A program made the translations under genes and the position numbers. The notes under the pieces were generated by a model. That model worked only from the letters and a program-made list of their open reading frames with translations, was not told where the DNA came from and searched no databases. Below are positions 40,730-53,012 of a stretch of 64,000 bases of DNA, one piece after another (positions within the stretch are counted from its first letter, which is position 1; every line of letters starts with the position of its first letter). The stretch is from the NCBI GenBank assembly GCA_951217055.1, contig OX578278.1:45211574-45275573 (forward strand), in the 5' to 3' direction. Source of the stretch: Gerris lacustris (taxonomy: Eukaryota; Arthropoda; Insecta; Hemiptera; Gerridae).

Positions 40730-40985
40730 TTCTCTTTCACAATCACACAAATATACATTCATTCACACCTATATCTTCAACAAGAAGAAATTTGGATGGT
40801 TTGTCGAAAGTAGCCAATAGATGGTCCCATATTAATTTCAACTGTCTGCACTTTTTAAATTTTGCGAATATTGATCATTCAATTCATATAATAATCGAAC
40901 AATTATGACAGATTTAAAATAAAAGGAGGGTAAATAGTCAGCCAATCTAAGTGTAGCACATAGATAACTCACGATTCATTTGAAA
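40730..40985 (+). repeat. Family B repeat, copy B-3, 3' part
   Basis: It contains AAATTTGGATGGTTTGTCGA, AGTAGCCAATAGATGGTCCC and ATTTCAACTGTCTGCAC in family B order. The end near 40960 reads AGCACATAGAT. Confidence 0.6.
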
Positions 40986-41045
40986 TACCTCCAGGTCAGT
41001 CATATAGTACATTAAAATCGTAAACTAACGGCTAGTTCAAATTTT

Positions 41046-41049
41046 TTAA
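41046..41049. other. TTAA target duplication, left
   Basis: TTAA directly precedes the left TIR (TATGTTGTTAGG from 41050). The matching TTAA is at 43533-43536. Confidence 0.85.
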
Positions 41050-41626
41050 TATGTTGTTAGGAGCACTACCAGTAGTCAATATCCAATTTTGCACCTTCGA
41101 AAGACCTGTGCTAGCTGCGTAGCACTCGAAAAACTACGAAATTTTTGCACTATTTGCGGTTTTTTCGCTATATCTCCTAAACTTAGAGTTTTGTCAGGAA
41201 ACATGTTATATACGTATTTAAAGTAGGTTAAATTTGCTACAAGTTGAGGCCAGAACAAATCATTTCTGTAGGTCCAATAGTTACCAAGATACAGCCCTCC
41301 AAAAAGTGGCAATTTTTTCCAAAAAAGTGAAATTTTAAGATTTGGTCAACTTTTGACATCGAAATGGGGGGAGATACTCATTTTACGGGAAAAGTCATAA
41401 GGAGATATGTTGTAGCAAATGTAATAAGCTTCTATTTCATCACAGAACAATGTCAGTAGGTGAGATAGCTTCCTCACAATTCTTAAAAATCCAGCAAATG
41501 GAAGAACTGAATTTGTCCTGCTGAGTTCTCACGACGGTTGTAGGGGTATTTGACTGCAGCACACGTGAAGAAATCATATTTAAACAAAAAAGTTGAGTTT
41601 ATTTTTAAAAATGTTTGGGGTGCTTT

Positions 41627-41738
<112 letters not shown>

Positions 41739-41814
41739 CTAACTCCATTTTTAAAAATACCTATCAATCAGCGCATCGTACTGTAACGACTCTTTAAGGG
41801 GTATTGTCGCAGTG

Positions 41815-42915
41815 TACATCAGCTACATCTTAAATCAGTTCGGACGGAACGGTGCTGTGGTCGTCGATGGATATTCTGAGGATGGGGCAGAGAAGATGAC
41901 AAAAACTACCGAACGCCAAAGGCGTTTTGGTTCTGTACAGTGCCACGAAGTCATGTTTGAAGAGACCACTATCATAAAAATGGCCCAGGAGAAGTTGCTG
42001 GCCAACTTGGATTGCTCTGATATGCCCCGCCTTCCAAAGCAAGGGAATTGAGACGAAGCAAGCAGTCGAAGAAGCTGACTGCGACATTATCAAAGTGGCA
42101 CTTGACAAGAGCAACTCTTTTCAATTAGTGATAATCATTGGAGAGGATGTGCCTCGTCCTTCTCAGTGGTTAGGTTTCGGCTGTGAAGAAATTTTTTTTT
42201 TCAGAAAAGTAGTAGAGGGGATTGTTGCCCCTTACAATATTCGTTAATCTAATTCAATCGTGGGGAATTGGATGTACCCCCGGGACTCGCATTGTTTCTC
42301 CACGCCTTCACTGGGTGCTACACCACCTCTGCCCTTTTCTGATATGGGAGGAACAAACTGTGGAGCGCCGTCCAGAAATACCCTAAACTCATCACCACAG
42401 CTGAAGTGTTCCTCCAACCTAATTCAACCCACCAGCCATCGCAGATGCCGGTGCGAAGTGCCTAGCTCTGTATGGAGGAGGCTACACTGAGGATAACCTC
42501 CAAAGACTTCTCTATAACATTTTTGGGAAACAGCCGCCTCCACTAAGGTTGACCTTGCCCGTTTGCCTCCAACGAAAGATGGAGCAAAATTCCACTCCTA
42601 CCGAACTTACTTCCATGTTGAGAAGTGGTTGGGGGAGGAAAAAGACGCAACTCAATGGGAATGGAAAAAAGGAGATCAGGGGCTCATTCCAAGAACAATG
42701 ATGACCAAAAGTTGTGGCACCCTCCTCCCTTCTTAAATTTCTATCATGCGGGTGCAAGAAAGGCTGTAGCGGAGGTGGCTGTACCGTACCTGCCTAAAAG
42801 CAGGTATCAAATACTCGGAACTTTTCAAATTTTGTTTCGGCGTCTCTTGCCAAAACGACGCCGTAATTCAGATTGCCGAAGGAGGAGGAGACGACGACGT
42901 TGACGTCGTCGTATA
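41815..42915 (+). pseudogene. Decayed ORF of the TTAA transposon, cysteine-rich C-terminus
   Basis: The reading moves between frames but keeps one plausible protein order. First, 41815-42050 has VVVDGYSEDGAEKMTKTTER. A frameshift near 42045 leads to QAVEEADCDIIKVALDKSN and LVIIIGEDV, the spacing of a PIN/NYN-like acidic nuclease core (inference). Further on, after stops, come ADAGAKCLALYGGGYTEDNL and WLGEEKDATQWEWKKGD. At 42735-42850 a CGCKKGC box is followed, after another frame change, by FCFGVSCQND and an acidic tail. I recognise this arrangement loosely as a recurring insect transposon-associated protein with a C-terminal Cys cluster, but cannot name it. At least three frameshifts and several stops make it dead. 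Confidence 0.6.
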
Positions 42916-43532
42916 TATGTACATGTACATATATATAATATCAATAAATAAAAATGTTAAATTAATTACATTGTAAATACATAAATATATTTCTTGTAGA
43001 TGAACTTGGTTTATCCTTCTTTCTTCATCTTTAAACCATTGCATCGTGAGAACTCAACAGGGCAAATTTGCGACAAATTAATGTTCTTCCTTTTGTTGGA
43101 TTTTTAAGAATTGTGAGGAAACTATCACACCTACAGACATTGTTCTGTGATGAAATTAAAGCTTATTATATTTGCTACAACATATTTCCTTATGAACACG
43201 TAAAATGAGTATTTTCCCCGATTTCGGGGTCAAAAGTTGACCAAATCTTAAAATTTCACTTTTATGGGAAAAATTGCCACTTTTTGGAGGGCTGTATCTT
43301 GGTAACTATTGGACCTACAGAAATGATTTTGGCCTCAACTTGTAGAACATTTAACCTACTTTAAATACGTATATAACATGTTTCCTGACAAAACTCATAC
43401 TTTAGGAGATATAGCGAAAAAACCTCAAAAAGTGCAAAAATGTCGTAGTTTTTCGAGTGCTACGCAGCTAGCACAGATCTTTCGGAGCGGCAAAATTGGA
43501 TATTGACTACTGGTAGTGCTCCTAACAACATA

Positions 43533-43536
43533 TTAA
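43533..43536. other. TTAA target duplication, right
   Basis: TTAA directly follows the right TIR end CCTAACAACATA (43521-43532). Confidence 0.85.
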
Positions 43537-44100
43537 ATAAACAGGTCAAGTGTGTGCTAGTCAGCACACAACGAGGGTCCGTAGGCCACACTATATAGTG
43601 TTTAACTGTAACGTGTATAAACAGTGTTTTTTTAAAATGCTAAAGAGCTTACTTTAAACTATTCTAAGGGTCTGATATTCTCAAAACACACTCTGATAAA
43701 GTATTTTTTCCGTGGTTGGCTGTGAAATAGTAACTTTAGAGCCTAAAAAACATAGCTAAAATCCATTTTTTTAATTACGTGGACTTAAAAAATCTTTTCA
43801 TTACTCCTAGCTGTAAAAAAAAAATCTTTTACGTCCTAGGAACTAAATGATTTTTATTTTCCGGCGGGTAGTTGTCAAAACTTCCGTTAGTAGTGCGGCA
43901 GTCTTTGTAGAAATGCTTCTAGTACGATAAAAATCCGCTAGATGTCAATGCGTTTTATTTATCTTTTCTTATTGTGTAACCTCTTTTTAAGGTTTCTTTT
44001 TTAAAGTCTTAAGTATGTAATAATATTTGTTATTATTATATATTTATTAGTGATTAATATTTAATGTTTTTTCATTGTCTGCTACCTCGGAAAAAATAGC
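43537..44100. other. Non-coding stretch
   Basis: Nothing recognisable. Confidence 0.45.
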
Positions 44101-44123
44101 ATATGCTACGCGACTGAGAAGTG

Positions 44124-44213
44124 TTTTTTCTTTACCTTGGCAATATTTACTGTCTCGCTTCGCTCGACAGTAAATGTAATTGCCGCGGTAAAGAAAAAAC
44201 TCACTTCACAGCC
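44124..44213. repeat. Short inverted repeat (MITE-like hairpin)
   Basis: GTTTTTTCTTTACC ... ATTTACTGTC pairs with GACAGTAAAT ... GGTAAAGAAAAAAC around a centre TCGCTTCGCTCGA. Confidence 0.75.
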
Positions 44214-44930
44214 TAGTAACATAATATACTATTTTTGCCACTGAACCGGACTACAACCATATAAATACAACGAAAAGACCATAATTATAGAAAGACGTAT
44301 TTGGTCAATAAAAAATAAAATAATATTTTTTTCGAAATTTCCAAAAAGTGGTGTCTTAACTTTTGGTCGAAGAATGTTCAGGAATATTTTCAGATTTTTT
44401 GCACTTCACATAAGCGAGATAGAGGGGGGGGGGGGCACGTTTCACACCCACTTCAAACTTGCTTACACTCGCCCTATTAAAGTTATATCCAAAGAATTAT
44501 ATATTTTTGCAATCAGCTCGACGTACCCTTTCATATGATACCCCTCACGGTGTCGAAAAAAAAAAAAAAAAAAAAAAAAATGTTAACCCTTAAGGTTTTT
44601 TACCCTAATTTTTTTGAAAAATATGTGGGTAGGTACAAGACACTAACATGCCAAATTTCAAAGTGATCGGACGAAAGGTGTAGCCGTGAGAGCACGCGAC
44701 AGGACGGACGGACAGACACACGCAGGAAAATATAAGGGTCCTTGGTTTTGCCCTTTTGCCTACGGACCCTAAAAATCAGAACTAGCCGATAGTTTGCGAT
44801 TTTATCGATTTTTAGTGTACTATTTGACTGGCCTATATGGACATTAAGTATTGCTAAAATGATACTTTTATTCATGTACATCGACAAATCAATTATTGAC
44901 TGATTTAAAAATAGTCATCAAATTAATGTA
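44214..44930. other. Non-coding stretch with poly(A) tract
   Basis: Contains A(25) at 44556-44580 followed by repeat-like text including GACGGACGGACAGACAC near 44704. This may be the 3' end of an unclassified retroelement, but no source could be identified. Confidence 0.4.
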
Positions 44931-44994
44931 GTGCATAGCTTTCTCGCGTTCTATAACGTACTTAAAAAAATATTATGGCTTTACAAAACCATTA

Positions 44995-45300
44995 TTGGCT
45001 AATTTTAATTTTGCTTCCAAGCTTACCAAAGGTAACGGAAGATATCTCGTAAGAGATCATTCTGAAGAAAGAAAATTTATTATGCCTCTGATTTTAAAAA
45101 TTCAAAGACAGACATCAGAGAATATTTTTCGGTCCCGTGACTGTCTGTCACTCAATTATTGCGAATCAACATATGTTAAAACCTGCTCGTCTAATTTTAT
45201 TAAAAATTTTATGGTAGGTCGTAAGTAGCCCATTGATGGTCCCAAAAAAGTGTCAACCTTTTATACCCATTTTTTTCTTGAACATGCGCAAAAACATACA
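44995..45300 (+). repeat. Family B repeat, copy B-4
   Basis: Starts TTTTGCTTCCAAGCTTACC, continues through AGACATCAGAGAATATTTTT, AACCTGCTCGTCTAATTTTA and GGTCGTAAGTAGCCCATTGA. B-5 follows directly in the same orientation. Confidence 0.7.
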
Positions 45301-45320
45301 TTTATTTACACTCAGCATGC

Positions 45321-45770
45321 TTCCGAGTTTACCGAAAGTAACGGAAGCTATGTAATTGTTCTGAAGAAAGAAAAAAAAAAATTTCCGCGTATTAAAAAAA
45401 TTCAAGTACGGTATCCGTTTCAGCAGACATCAGGGAACATTTTTGGTCTCATGTCGGTCTGTTCTCAATTTTTGCGAACCAACATATTTTAAAACTACTT
45501 GTCCAATTTTAATGAAAAGAACTTTGGATGGTTCGTAGAAAGTAGCCTACAGGTAGCCACAGCTTAATTTCAACCGCCAGCGCACATTAAATAATGCTAA
45601 ATTGCTACTTTTAGTAATGTAAAAAACAAAACAATTTTTAACAGATCTAAAAAAATGGGGAAACAATTAAATAAATAAGGAAATATTGGGATTTAAAAAC
45701 ATTAACATCAATAAAATATGGAATAGGATGCAAGGAAGCTATGTGCCACACTAATTGGTAGATGCCAAAA
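45321..45770 (+). repeat. Family B repeat, copy B-5, near full length
   Basis: Has both end modules: GCTTCCGAGTTTACCG at 45320 and AAGGAAGCTATGTGCCACAC near 45735. The internal order is the same as B-1. Confidence 0.75.
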
Positions 45771-45774
45771 TTGT

Positions 45775-45850
45775 TCGATTTTTACATGAATAAAATTATC
45801 AATTTTCGCAAAATTTAAAGAGTGCAGAAGGTTAAAATTTACATCGGACC
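45775..45850 (-). repeat. Family B repeat, copy B-6, first part
   Basis: Reverse-oriented B sequence (CGCAAAATTTAAAGAGTGCA) ending at ATCGGACC, the duplicated target of the hAT-type element. The rest of the copy resumes at 49477. Confidence 0.75.
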
Positions 45851-46312
45851 CAGGCCCGTCGAGAGCCGTAGCGGGCCCCACGGCTATACCTATATGGGCC
45901 CCCTCTTTTTACTCGTTTTTATTCGTCATTTTGGGACTTTACACTAATAACTTGTGTATTGAATTTTTCAACTCTTATAATAAGTTCTATTTAATATTTA
46001 TTGTAAGTACTACTAATAAACTCCTATTACTGATGACTGCAGACATACTACTGATAAACCAAAGTAAAACAAACTCATTTTGAAGATTACAACTATTTTA
46101 CCGCAGTAATGTTAAAATAAAAACCCAATTATGACTTAAATTAATATGGGTATATGAGTCATAATTATGACCTAAAATTAGACAAAATTGTTTGAAAACA
46201 TTTATAATTTCTTAGTCCTCAACTAAAACACAATCTGGACACAAAAAGTCCTATAACTGTAAAATGTTGTTTACGTTCATTTACGTTTTATACAATTTTA
46301 TTTTATATATTA

Positions 46313-46607
46313 CTAGGGGGCTATGCCCCCTACTCGCTTCGCTCGACAAACCCCTGAAAAGCGGCCGCAGCGCGGCCGCTGCCTAGAATAAAGTACAGTA
46401 GAATCCCTTGTTTTCTTTTTAGAAGGGGGCTAAATTTAGGATATTTGCAAATTATCTTATCAAAAAGAGGGGTATATAGAAATCAGTGGAAGGGATAAAA
46501 TCTAGATATTCTCTCATAGTAAAATAATTTAAATGTTTCTTGATGGTAGTTTACAAACTTATCAAATTAAAATAACACTCCGTAGCAAAGAACGGGTATC
46601 CAGCTAG
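46313..46607 (+). mobile_element. Helitron-like short element or 3' end, copy 1
   Basis: Begins around CTAGGGGGCTATGCCCCC and TCGCTTCGCTCGAC, includes a palindromic GCGGCCGCAGCGCGGCCGC, and ends GGGTATCCAGCTAG followed by T. A CTAG terminus before T is Helitron-like. No TC 5' end was established. Its last 186 bp recur at 48629-48808. Confidence 0.4.
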
Positions 46608-47694
46608 TAAAACATAAAATAATGATTTCGAAGAAAAAGTAAAACAAACAAAAAATGTAACAGAAAATAAGCGAGAAGGAAGATTAAGGGGGTGGGATTG
46701 TTACGTAGTCTATAAGATAATTCCCTCCTATATTAAAAAAAATAAAAAAATAATAATAAAACAAAAATCTTCACTTTTTGAATAGCTTTTAATTCTAAGG
46801 AAATAACTAAACAAAACAACAATAGTTTGATTAAGAATTTAAATAAAATTATCTCTTACCATTATCGTTGTGTAATAAGATTGTTTATTATAACTAAACA
46901 TAAATTATTCAATTTAACTTAATAGGTAAATAGAAAGAATCAATCTACCTTTATAGCTTCGCTTCGTTTTTTCAATCCTTTCTATGTATATCTTCATATT
47001 CCATTATATTCTCTAAATGCTGTTATAAATATACGTAGAATTAACTTTCAAAGATATTATCGTCGATATTACACTGAATAACAAATCGATCTATCTCCAA
47101 AGACAAGATTTCAACACAGAACAACCGATAATGAATAAAATATAAAGTACACACACGAAAGATGTACTTTTCGAATGAAAAACGTATAGATATCAAAAAG
47201 AAACATTTGAATTATAACACACTGTACAAATATAAAGATTTAAAATACTTTTCCTCGATTAAAAAGTGAATTTAAAGTAAGATTCGACTGAAATTACTGT
47301 TGACCTAATTAGAGAAGTAAAAACAATATGGCCGACACTCTAAAACTTTGAGAAACCGCAACGTCGCAGTGACTCCTTTTTCAGGGCTACCACACTACCA
47401 CCGTATCAAAATTAAATAATCTAAAATTTATTATAAAAAATGATTTAAAATAAAAATATTATAAATAATAAATTCTTCATGGTAATATTATATTTTAAAT
47501 ATGTTTTTAGTTTAACCGAAACAAAATATGTTTAAGTTATTTTATTTTTTAATAATTTTGTTCGCATTATTGGTTTAACCTCGTTGTACTGTTGTGGTAA
47601 GTGAAAAAATATTTTGTTTATATAAGATTAAATTAATAAGACTTAGTTTGTAAAAACAAGTTAAATCAAATGGTATTTTAAGTTGAAAGGAGAA

Positions 47695-48076
47695 CTACAG
47701 TATATGGAGCCCCTACTATGCTATACATCGTAAATCGCTACAATCGATTGTTATAATTGACGCCATATTTCAATATATCCAAATAATGTGTGATTTGCGT
47801 AATTTTACACGTTTTAACGAAAATGTGTTGGTTTTGGGTTTGAATTTAATTTTGTTAACCTTAATTTTTTTTTGCCCTAGAATTTTTAATCGCAGCTCCA
47901 CACCGCTTCGCGGAGCGCTCATTTCTAAAGAAAAACAACCCTCCTGCATATAGACCAGGTAGAGTTCCAAATCAAAATATAAAAGAGTTTAACAGACAAG
48001 ATATATCGATATATTAAGTCTCGAAAGAGGTCGATAGTGAGATAACGTGTTATCAGAAAGAGCCCCATATACTGTA
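47695..48076. mobile_element. MITE-like element with CTACAGTATATGG ends
   Basis: The left end CTACAGTATATGGAGCCCC is mirrored by GAGCCCCATATACTGTAG on the right; about 380 bp between. It has no coding sequence, and no clear target duplication was found. Confidence 0.6.
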
Positions 48077-48093
48077 GTTTAGCCCTCAAGGTA

Positions 48094-48612
48094 TATGTGT
48101 ATGTTCTATATACAAACCTACAGTTTTGGTCCGATCTCGATGAAAATTTTCACACTTGACCTTCAAAGCAATGGGAAGGTCACTGTCTACATGAATTTTC
48201 AAAATTTAAATTTTGGTACACAGGGGTACGGGGTACAACTCAAGTGATGAATATGGGGTCAAAGTAATGAATACCCTTCATGATGTATATCGTTGAAAAG
48301 CTCTTTAAGAGTACAGTAATTGTTGTTATGTACATTTAAGGGGGTAAAATGGAAAAATACATCTAAAAGTCAACGTATGTGTGTATGTTCTTTATACAAA
48401 TCTACAGTTGTTGTCTGATCTTGATGAAAATTTTCTCACTTGACCTTCAAAGCAATAGGAAGGTGTCACTGTCTACATGAATTTTAGAAATTTAAATTTT
48501 GGTACACAGGGGTACGGGGTACAACTCAAGTGATGAATATGGGGTCAAAGTAATATGATGCATATCGTTGAAAAGCTCTTTAAGAGTACGGTAATTGTTG
48601 TTATGTACAGTT
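48094..48612 (+). repeat. Tandem duplication, about 284-bp unit
   Basis: GTGTATGTTCT starts near 48097 and again near 48381. Both copies run through TGATGAAAATTTTC, ACTTGACCTTCAAAGCAAT, GGTACACAGGGGTACGGGGT and CGTTGAAAAGCTCTTTAAGA. Confidence 0.9.
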
Positions 48613-48628
48613 TTATCATATTGTCATT

Positions 48629-48808
48629 TAGGAGGGGGGTAAATTTGGGATATTTGCAAATTATCTTATCAAAGAGGAGGGGATATAGAAATAAGTGGGA
48701 GGGATAGAATCTAGATATTCTCGCATAGTGAAATAGTCTCTTGACGGTAGTTTGTAAACTTATCAAATTAAAATAACACTTTGTAGCGACGCACGGTTAT
48801 CCAGCTAG
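48629..48808 (+). mobile_element. Helitron-like 3' end, copy 2
   Basis: Repeats 46422-46607 in direct orientation (GATATTTGCAAATTATCTTA ... ACAAACTTATCAAATTAAAA-like block) and ends GGTTATCCAGCTAG before T. Two such ends in one element suggest a nested or tandem insertion. Confidence 0.45.
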
Positions 48809-49476
48809 TATTGTAGGAAGTAGGAAACAGTGGCTGCAATAAGGGCCCCGCAGACCCCTCCACGCGGGGGCCCCTGGAAGTGAAATTGAAGGGCCCCTAA
48901 AAGTTTCCAGGGGGCCTCCAAAACCTACTAGTAGGAAATATGAATTTTTATGACTGAAGAAACCATTGTAGTATCTTTCTGGCTAGCATGCCGGATTTTT
49001 CAAACATGCATGGTTGAAAATGAATGGTGGTGTATTTAATATTTTTTCAACTTTGGATATGTCCAAATAAAACTGAACAAATCATTAATCATTGATTTTG
49101 TTGACTGCTTGGTATGGATCACTCAAGTTTCCCATCACACTGTCAATTAAAACATAAAAAACTTCAACTTTGAAGCGATTTTTTGGGTTCTCTGAGGATT
49201 TTTACCCATCGGGATACGGGTTAGTAATTTTTCGCTTCTCAGTCTCGGTACTGGGAAATTCCCTCTCAAACTTAATCACCACACCTGGCTGACAACTTTA
49301 ATGTTAACTAATGTTATTTTTAATTATTATTACGAATATAATTTTTTTATATTTCAATCATAAATATTGGCGTGATTGGGTGTTCGGGGCTTGAGAAGCG
49401 GGGCCCTTTTGGGGAGGTCCGGGCCCCCCGGCATCAGCCGTACCTACCGCCCCCTCTCGACGGGCCTGATCGGACC

Positions 49477-49900
49477 ATCTGTTGGCTACTTTCGACAAAC
49501 CATCCAAATTTCTACTTTTTGAATGTTTTGAGCAACATTCGACATAATATTTCAAATTTTCAAAAATCAGAAGACTCCTTTTAAAGATATTGGTGTAAAT
49601 AAGTGTATGTTTTGTTTGTGCGCATGTGGAAGAGAAACTAATGGTCTTGGAATACTGAAACGTTTATAGGACTAACAAAGGTCTAATTATAACCTACCAT
49701 TAAAATTAGACGAGCAGTTTTTATGTTATGTTGGTTAGCAAAAGGCGTCTGACAGACACGGGACCAAAAATGTTTCTTTACACACACACCCAGACACACG
49801 GACACAATATTTTTCATTTTTATTTTAACCTTATAGCTTAAATTTATTTTCGTTTTTACACTCAATTCCGTTGAACTTTTATGAAGTGACTTGACAATCA
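49477..49900 (-). repeat. Family B repeat, copy B-6, second part
   Basis: Resumes exactly after the right 8-bp duplication with CTACTTTCGACAAACCATCC and continues to GACACGGGACCAAAAATG. Joining it to 45775-45850 restores the order seen in B-3, which confirms the hAT insertion. Confidence 0.75.
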
Positions 49901-49948
49901 TTTTTCATTTTTCGTTAAAAAGCCGTTTCTTAACCCTATTACACTAAT

Positions 49949-49975
49949 AAAAAAAAAAAAAAAAAAAAAAAAAAA
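49949..49975. repeat. Poly(A) tract
   Basis: Twenty-seven A. A second interrupted A-rich tract lies at 50263-50299. The source elements are unclear. Confidence 0.9.
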
Positions 49976-50955
49976 CTGGTCAATGGAACTCAGATTCTTT
50001 TATATTCAGGTGGCAAGGCAAGACACGGCAATATAAAAACCTAATCTTTACAATACACAATGAATGGAAATGTCATCGTTCTAAAATTTATAACTTTAAA
50101 TTTTTAACTCCTGTATTTTCTCTTCTGATGAACTCCTAATATACAAATCTTTTTAACTTATGTTTCTTTGATCTTAGTTTTATTTGAATAAATAAATAAG
50201 CTATCATCCCTCCTGGAACCTCGATATTATTTACCATCTAATATCCAAACGTTATGCATACATTAAAAAAAAAAAAAAAAAAAGAAGAAAAAAAAAAAGT
50301 TTTATATAGAGTTTATAGTCTTTTAGTTCTCAATGTATAAATTTTAATTTTAGTAATGTATGTATTTGATGTAAAATACCTCATTTGAAAATGTAATCTT
50401 TTCAAAAATTCGCATTGCTTCGTTATGCTTATACATTTTTTTTAAACAACATAAAATACTGTAATAAAGGCACACAATTGTTAACATTGAATAAAGGAAT
50501 TCTAAAAACCGCAGAACTTGAAATAATAGTTATAAATAGTTGACACTTAAAAAAAAAAGTATTGCCGAGATTTATACGGCAGTTCAACACAGCAATACCT
50601 CCCTGGACATAACAATATTCACAACTAGCTTTCATACTAGGTATTAGTAGCTATGTTTCCTATAATCATGTAGGCCTAGCAATTAAATTAAATTCCTAAA
50701 TAGTTTGGTTTTTAAAGCCTTCTAGGAATAAAATCAGGACTTTATTATACACCATTCATTCCATTTCTAAGAATATAATATTCTCAAAATCGTAGTTTGG
50801 AGTCTATCTATATCTATAATATATTTAAAAAATAGCCAATAGAAACTAATTAATATAAATAGTAATTAATGAGAAAATAAACGTAGACAAAACCAATTAG
50901 ACTGGGAAGTCATTGAACAATCATCATTCATGATGGTGCATTAATTTAATTACCA
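49976..50955. other. AT-rich non-coding stretch
   Basis: Nothing recognisable apart from the A-rich tract at 50263-50299. Confidence 0.45.
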
Positions 50956-50959
50956 GTCT

Positions 50960-51800
50960 CTTCAATAATAATAATAATATATTTATTTGTATACAAAGTT
51001 TTAGGTAACTTTATGCATAGTGGTTGCATAAAATAAAAACATTACATACCTATATATAGCTCACATCGGCTTGTTTTTTTTTTGTTAACACTGTAAGTGT
51101 AAAAACATAACCTTGCTTGTAACAAATCATACAGGGCTTCGACAACTACTTGTAATATTAATTTAAGTAAAAATAAATTAAAAAACAGGCTTCCTCACTT
51201 TTGTGCCTCAAAAATAATAACTTACTTATTCATTTAAAATAAATGACCTAATCTTAAGGATGTTAACAAAAAAATAAAAAAATATTCACCGCTTGTTTCC
51301 TGGACGTAACTCCAATTATTGAGGCCAAATTAGTTTCATCGGTATACTCGCTACTAACCAAATTTAGGGGAAAAAAGGCATCTCTTTGAGGTTTATAAAT
51401 AGGGCACCTTAACATTAAGTGACCTAATGTCTCTGCCTCGTGCCTATTAAAGACAGTGCAAAGCTCGTCTGTTTTGAACTTGTGAAGAATTCCTCTGAGG
51501 GTAATCTTCATAAAACCATAACCTGAAGTTCGTATTTGGGCTATAACTTTTTAATGGCTATAGGATAGGTTAAAGTCGGGATTTAAATAAGAAGTGTCTA
51601 TATGGTTAAAGCTATTTAATGTACGGTATAAGCTACTGTAAGATGACGTCTGTATTCTGTCGTAGTCTTGTTGTTTAAGGTGTGTAGAGTAAGTCTGTAG
51701 TAGAGTATCGATAGTCTTGTTGCTAATAGTTGAAGCTATGATGTCTGTATTGACAGCATCCACTGCACTCAGAATCCGTTTTAACTTACAGTTGCACCAG
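50960..51800 (-). pseudogene. 3' fragment of a LINE with (ATT)n tail
   Basis: Two open pieces on the minus strand, 51551-51763 and 51263-51511, form the C-terminal end of a non-LTR retrotransposon ORF2. The second ends with a Cys/His motif LCTVFNRHEAETLGHLMLRC followed by PIYKPQRD, the C-terminal zinc-knuckle-like signature of Jockey/CR1-type LINEs. The pieces are separated by a stop and a frame change. Downstream on the minus strand there is about 270 bp of 3' UTR and then an (ATT)n tail at 50965-50982, rather than poly(A). No RT motifs remain, so it is a dead, strongly 5'-truncated copy. It is unrelated to the RTE-like LINE at 9.5 kb. Confidence 0.7.
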
Positions 51801-51837
51801 TAAATAATTAATGACTCTAATAAAATAGTAATTACTC

Positions 51838-52200
51838 GATTTAAAGAGCATTAATGTGAGGTTTAAAGACCCCAATCAGAAATTAAATCGGTCACCAATT
51901 GCGGACGCCATAAGCGCTCAAAGTCAAATTTCTTAAAAAAAACCGATGGAGGTACGACAAAAAGTCATAGAACCAAAGTTGTAGATCTTTTAAAATCAGT
52001 CTTTTAAAATTAGCCACAATAAGCCTCCAAAAAAACCTTAAAGTGCGTCCGCCATCTTTAATTCTTTAGTGGTGGGGGGGGGGGATTTATTTTTTTAACT
52101 TTTCGGATTTTTCCAATCGGCTTGGGCCAATTTCCAACCAAACGCAAAAAACCGCAAGTCTCTAGGTGGTCTAGAAGTACCCAAACATTTTGAATAGCGA
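51838..52200 (+). repeat. Family D repeat, copy D-3
   Basis: Matches the second half of D-2: TTTAAAGAGCATTAATGTGA, GAAATTAAATCGGTCA, TAGATCTTTTAAAATCAGTC, a G-run at 52074-52084 and CCAAACGCAAAAAACCGCAA to AGTACCCAAACATTTTGAA. Confidence 0.75.
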
Positions 52201-53012
52201 GTCTGTGGGGTTTGTTTACAGTGGGTCAACCTAAGTTTTTTAGGTTATGTTTTATATACTTTTTTTTTTTTTATAAAATTGGCAATAACTTTGGTTCTAT
52301 ACTCAATATTTTTAAATGAAACCAAGCCTACCAATTGCGCAACATGTTTGCGCACACGATTTCATGTAGCCAGTTTTGCGCCTATGAAGTCTGACTGGGG
52401 CGACAGACATACACGAAAAAAGTTAAGGCCGGATTCGGGTTTCGGAATGTGTAAAATGAAAAAGTATCCAAAAAATGTTCAATTCTGACCAATGTACAGA
52501 CAAAACTTTAATTTTATATATGTATTTAGATGACACGATATAGATGACACTTACCCTAAAATTAAAAAAAAAATACGTGTGGTGTCGCGGGACACCCGGT
52601 AGGAACCAAGTTCCTTACATTTTTCATTAAATATAAATTATAAAATCACACTGCTAAGTACGTATATATTGCTAACTACTTGTACATGCATGGCGGAGTT
52701 AGAAAAGGGACAAAATTAAAAGTAACGAACTGTTAGTACCTACCAGATTTAAGGCAAAATTAAAAGAAAATCATTATTTGTATCATTAAAGCAAGCGTCT
52801 TACTATAAATATATATTGAATATAAGAAAAAAATTGATCATGATGAGTTTATTATAGTTAAAGAGTATGTTTGTTAAAGGATGTTGGATTGAAATAGGGC
52901 CGTTTTCTACCTTCCCGGCCTATTAATTTAAAATATTATAAAATATATCTCTTCCCTACTCTAAAGCTTCTGCTTGTATTCGGTTGAAATTTTACATGCC
53001 TGTTTCAATACG

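Larger units (their letters stand above)
45851..49468. mobile_element. hAT-type element 3, 3.6 kb, with nested insertions
   Basis: Perfect 15-bp TIRs CAGGCCCGTCGAGAG (45851) and CTCTCGACGGGCCTG (ending 49468), flanked by a perfect 8-bp duplication ATCGGACC (45843-45850, 49469-49476). The GC-rich subterminal blocks rich in GGGCCC are typical of such elements. No transposase frame is seen; the middle is taken up by other repeats. Confidence 0.93.

Noticed and set aside
42260..42903. Several overlapping open frames on both strands
   Set aside because: They are fragments or shadows of the decayed TTAA-transposon ORF.
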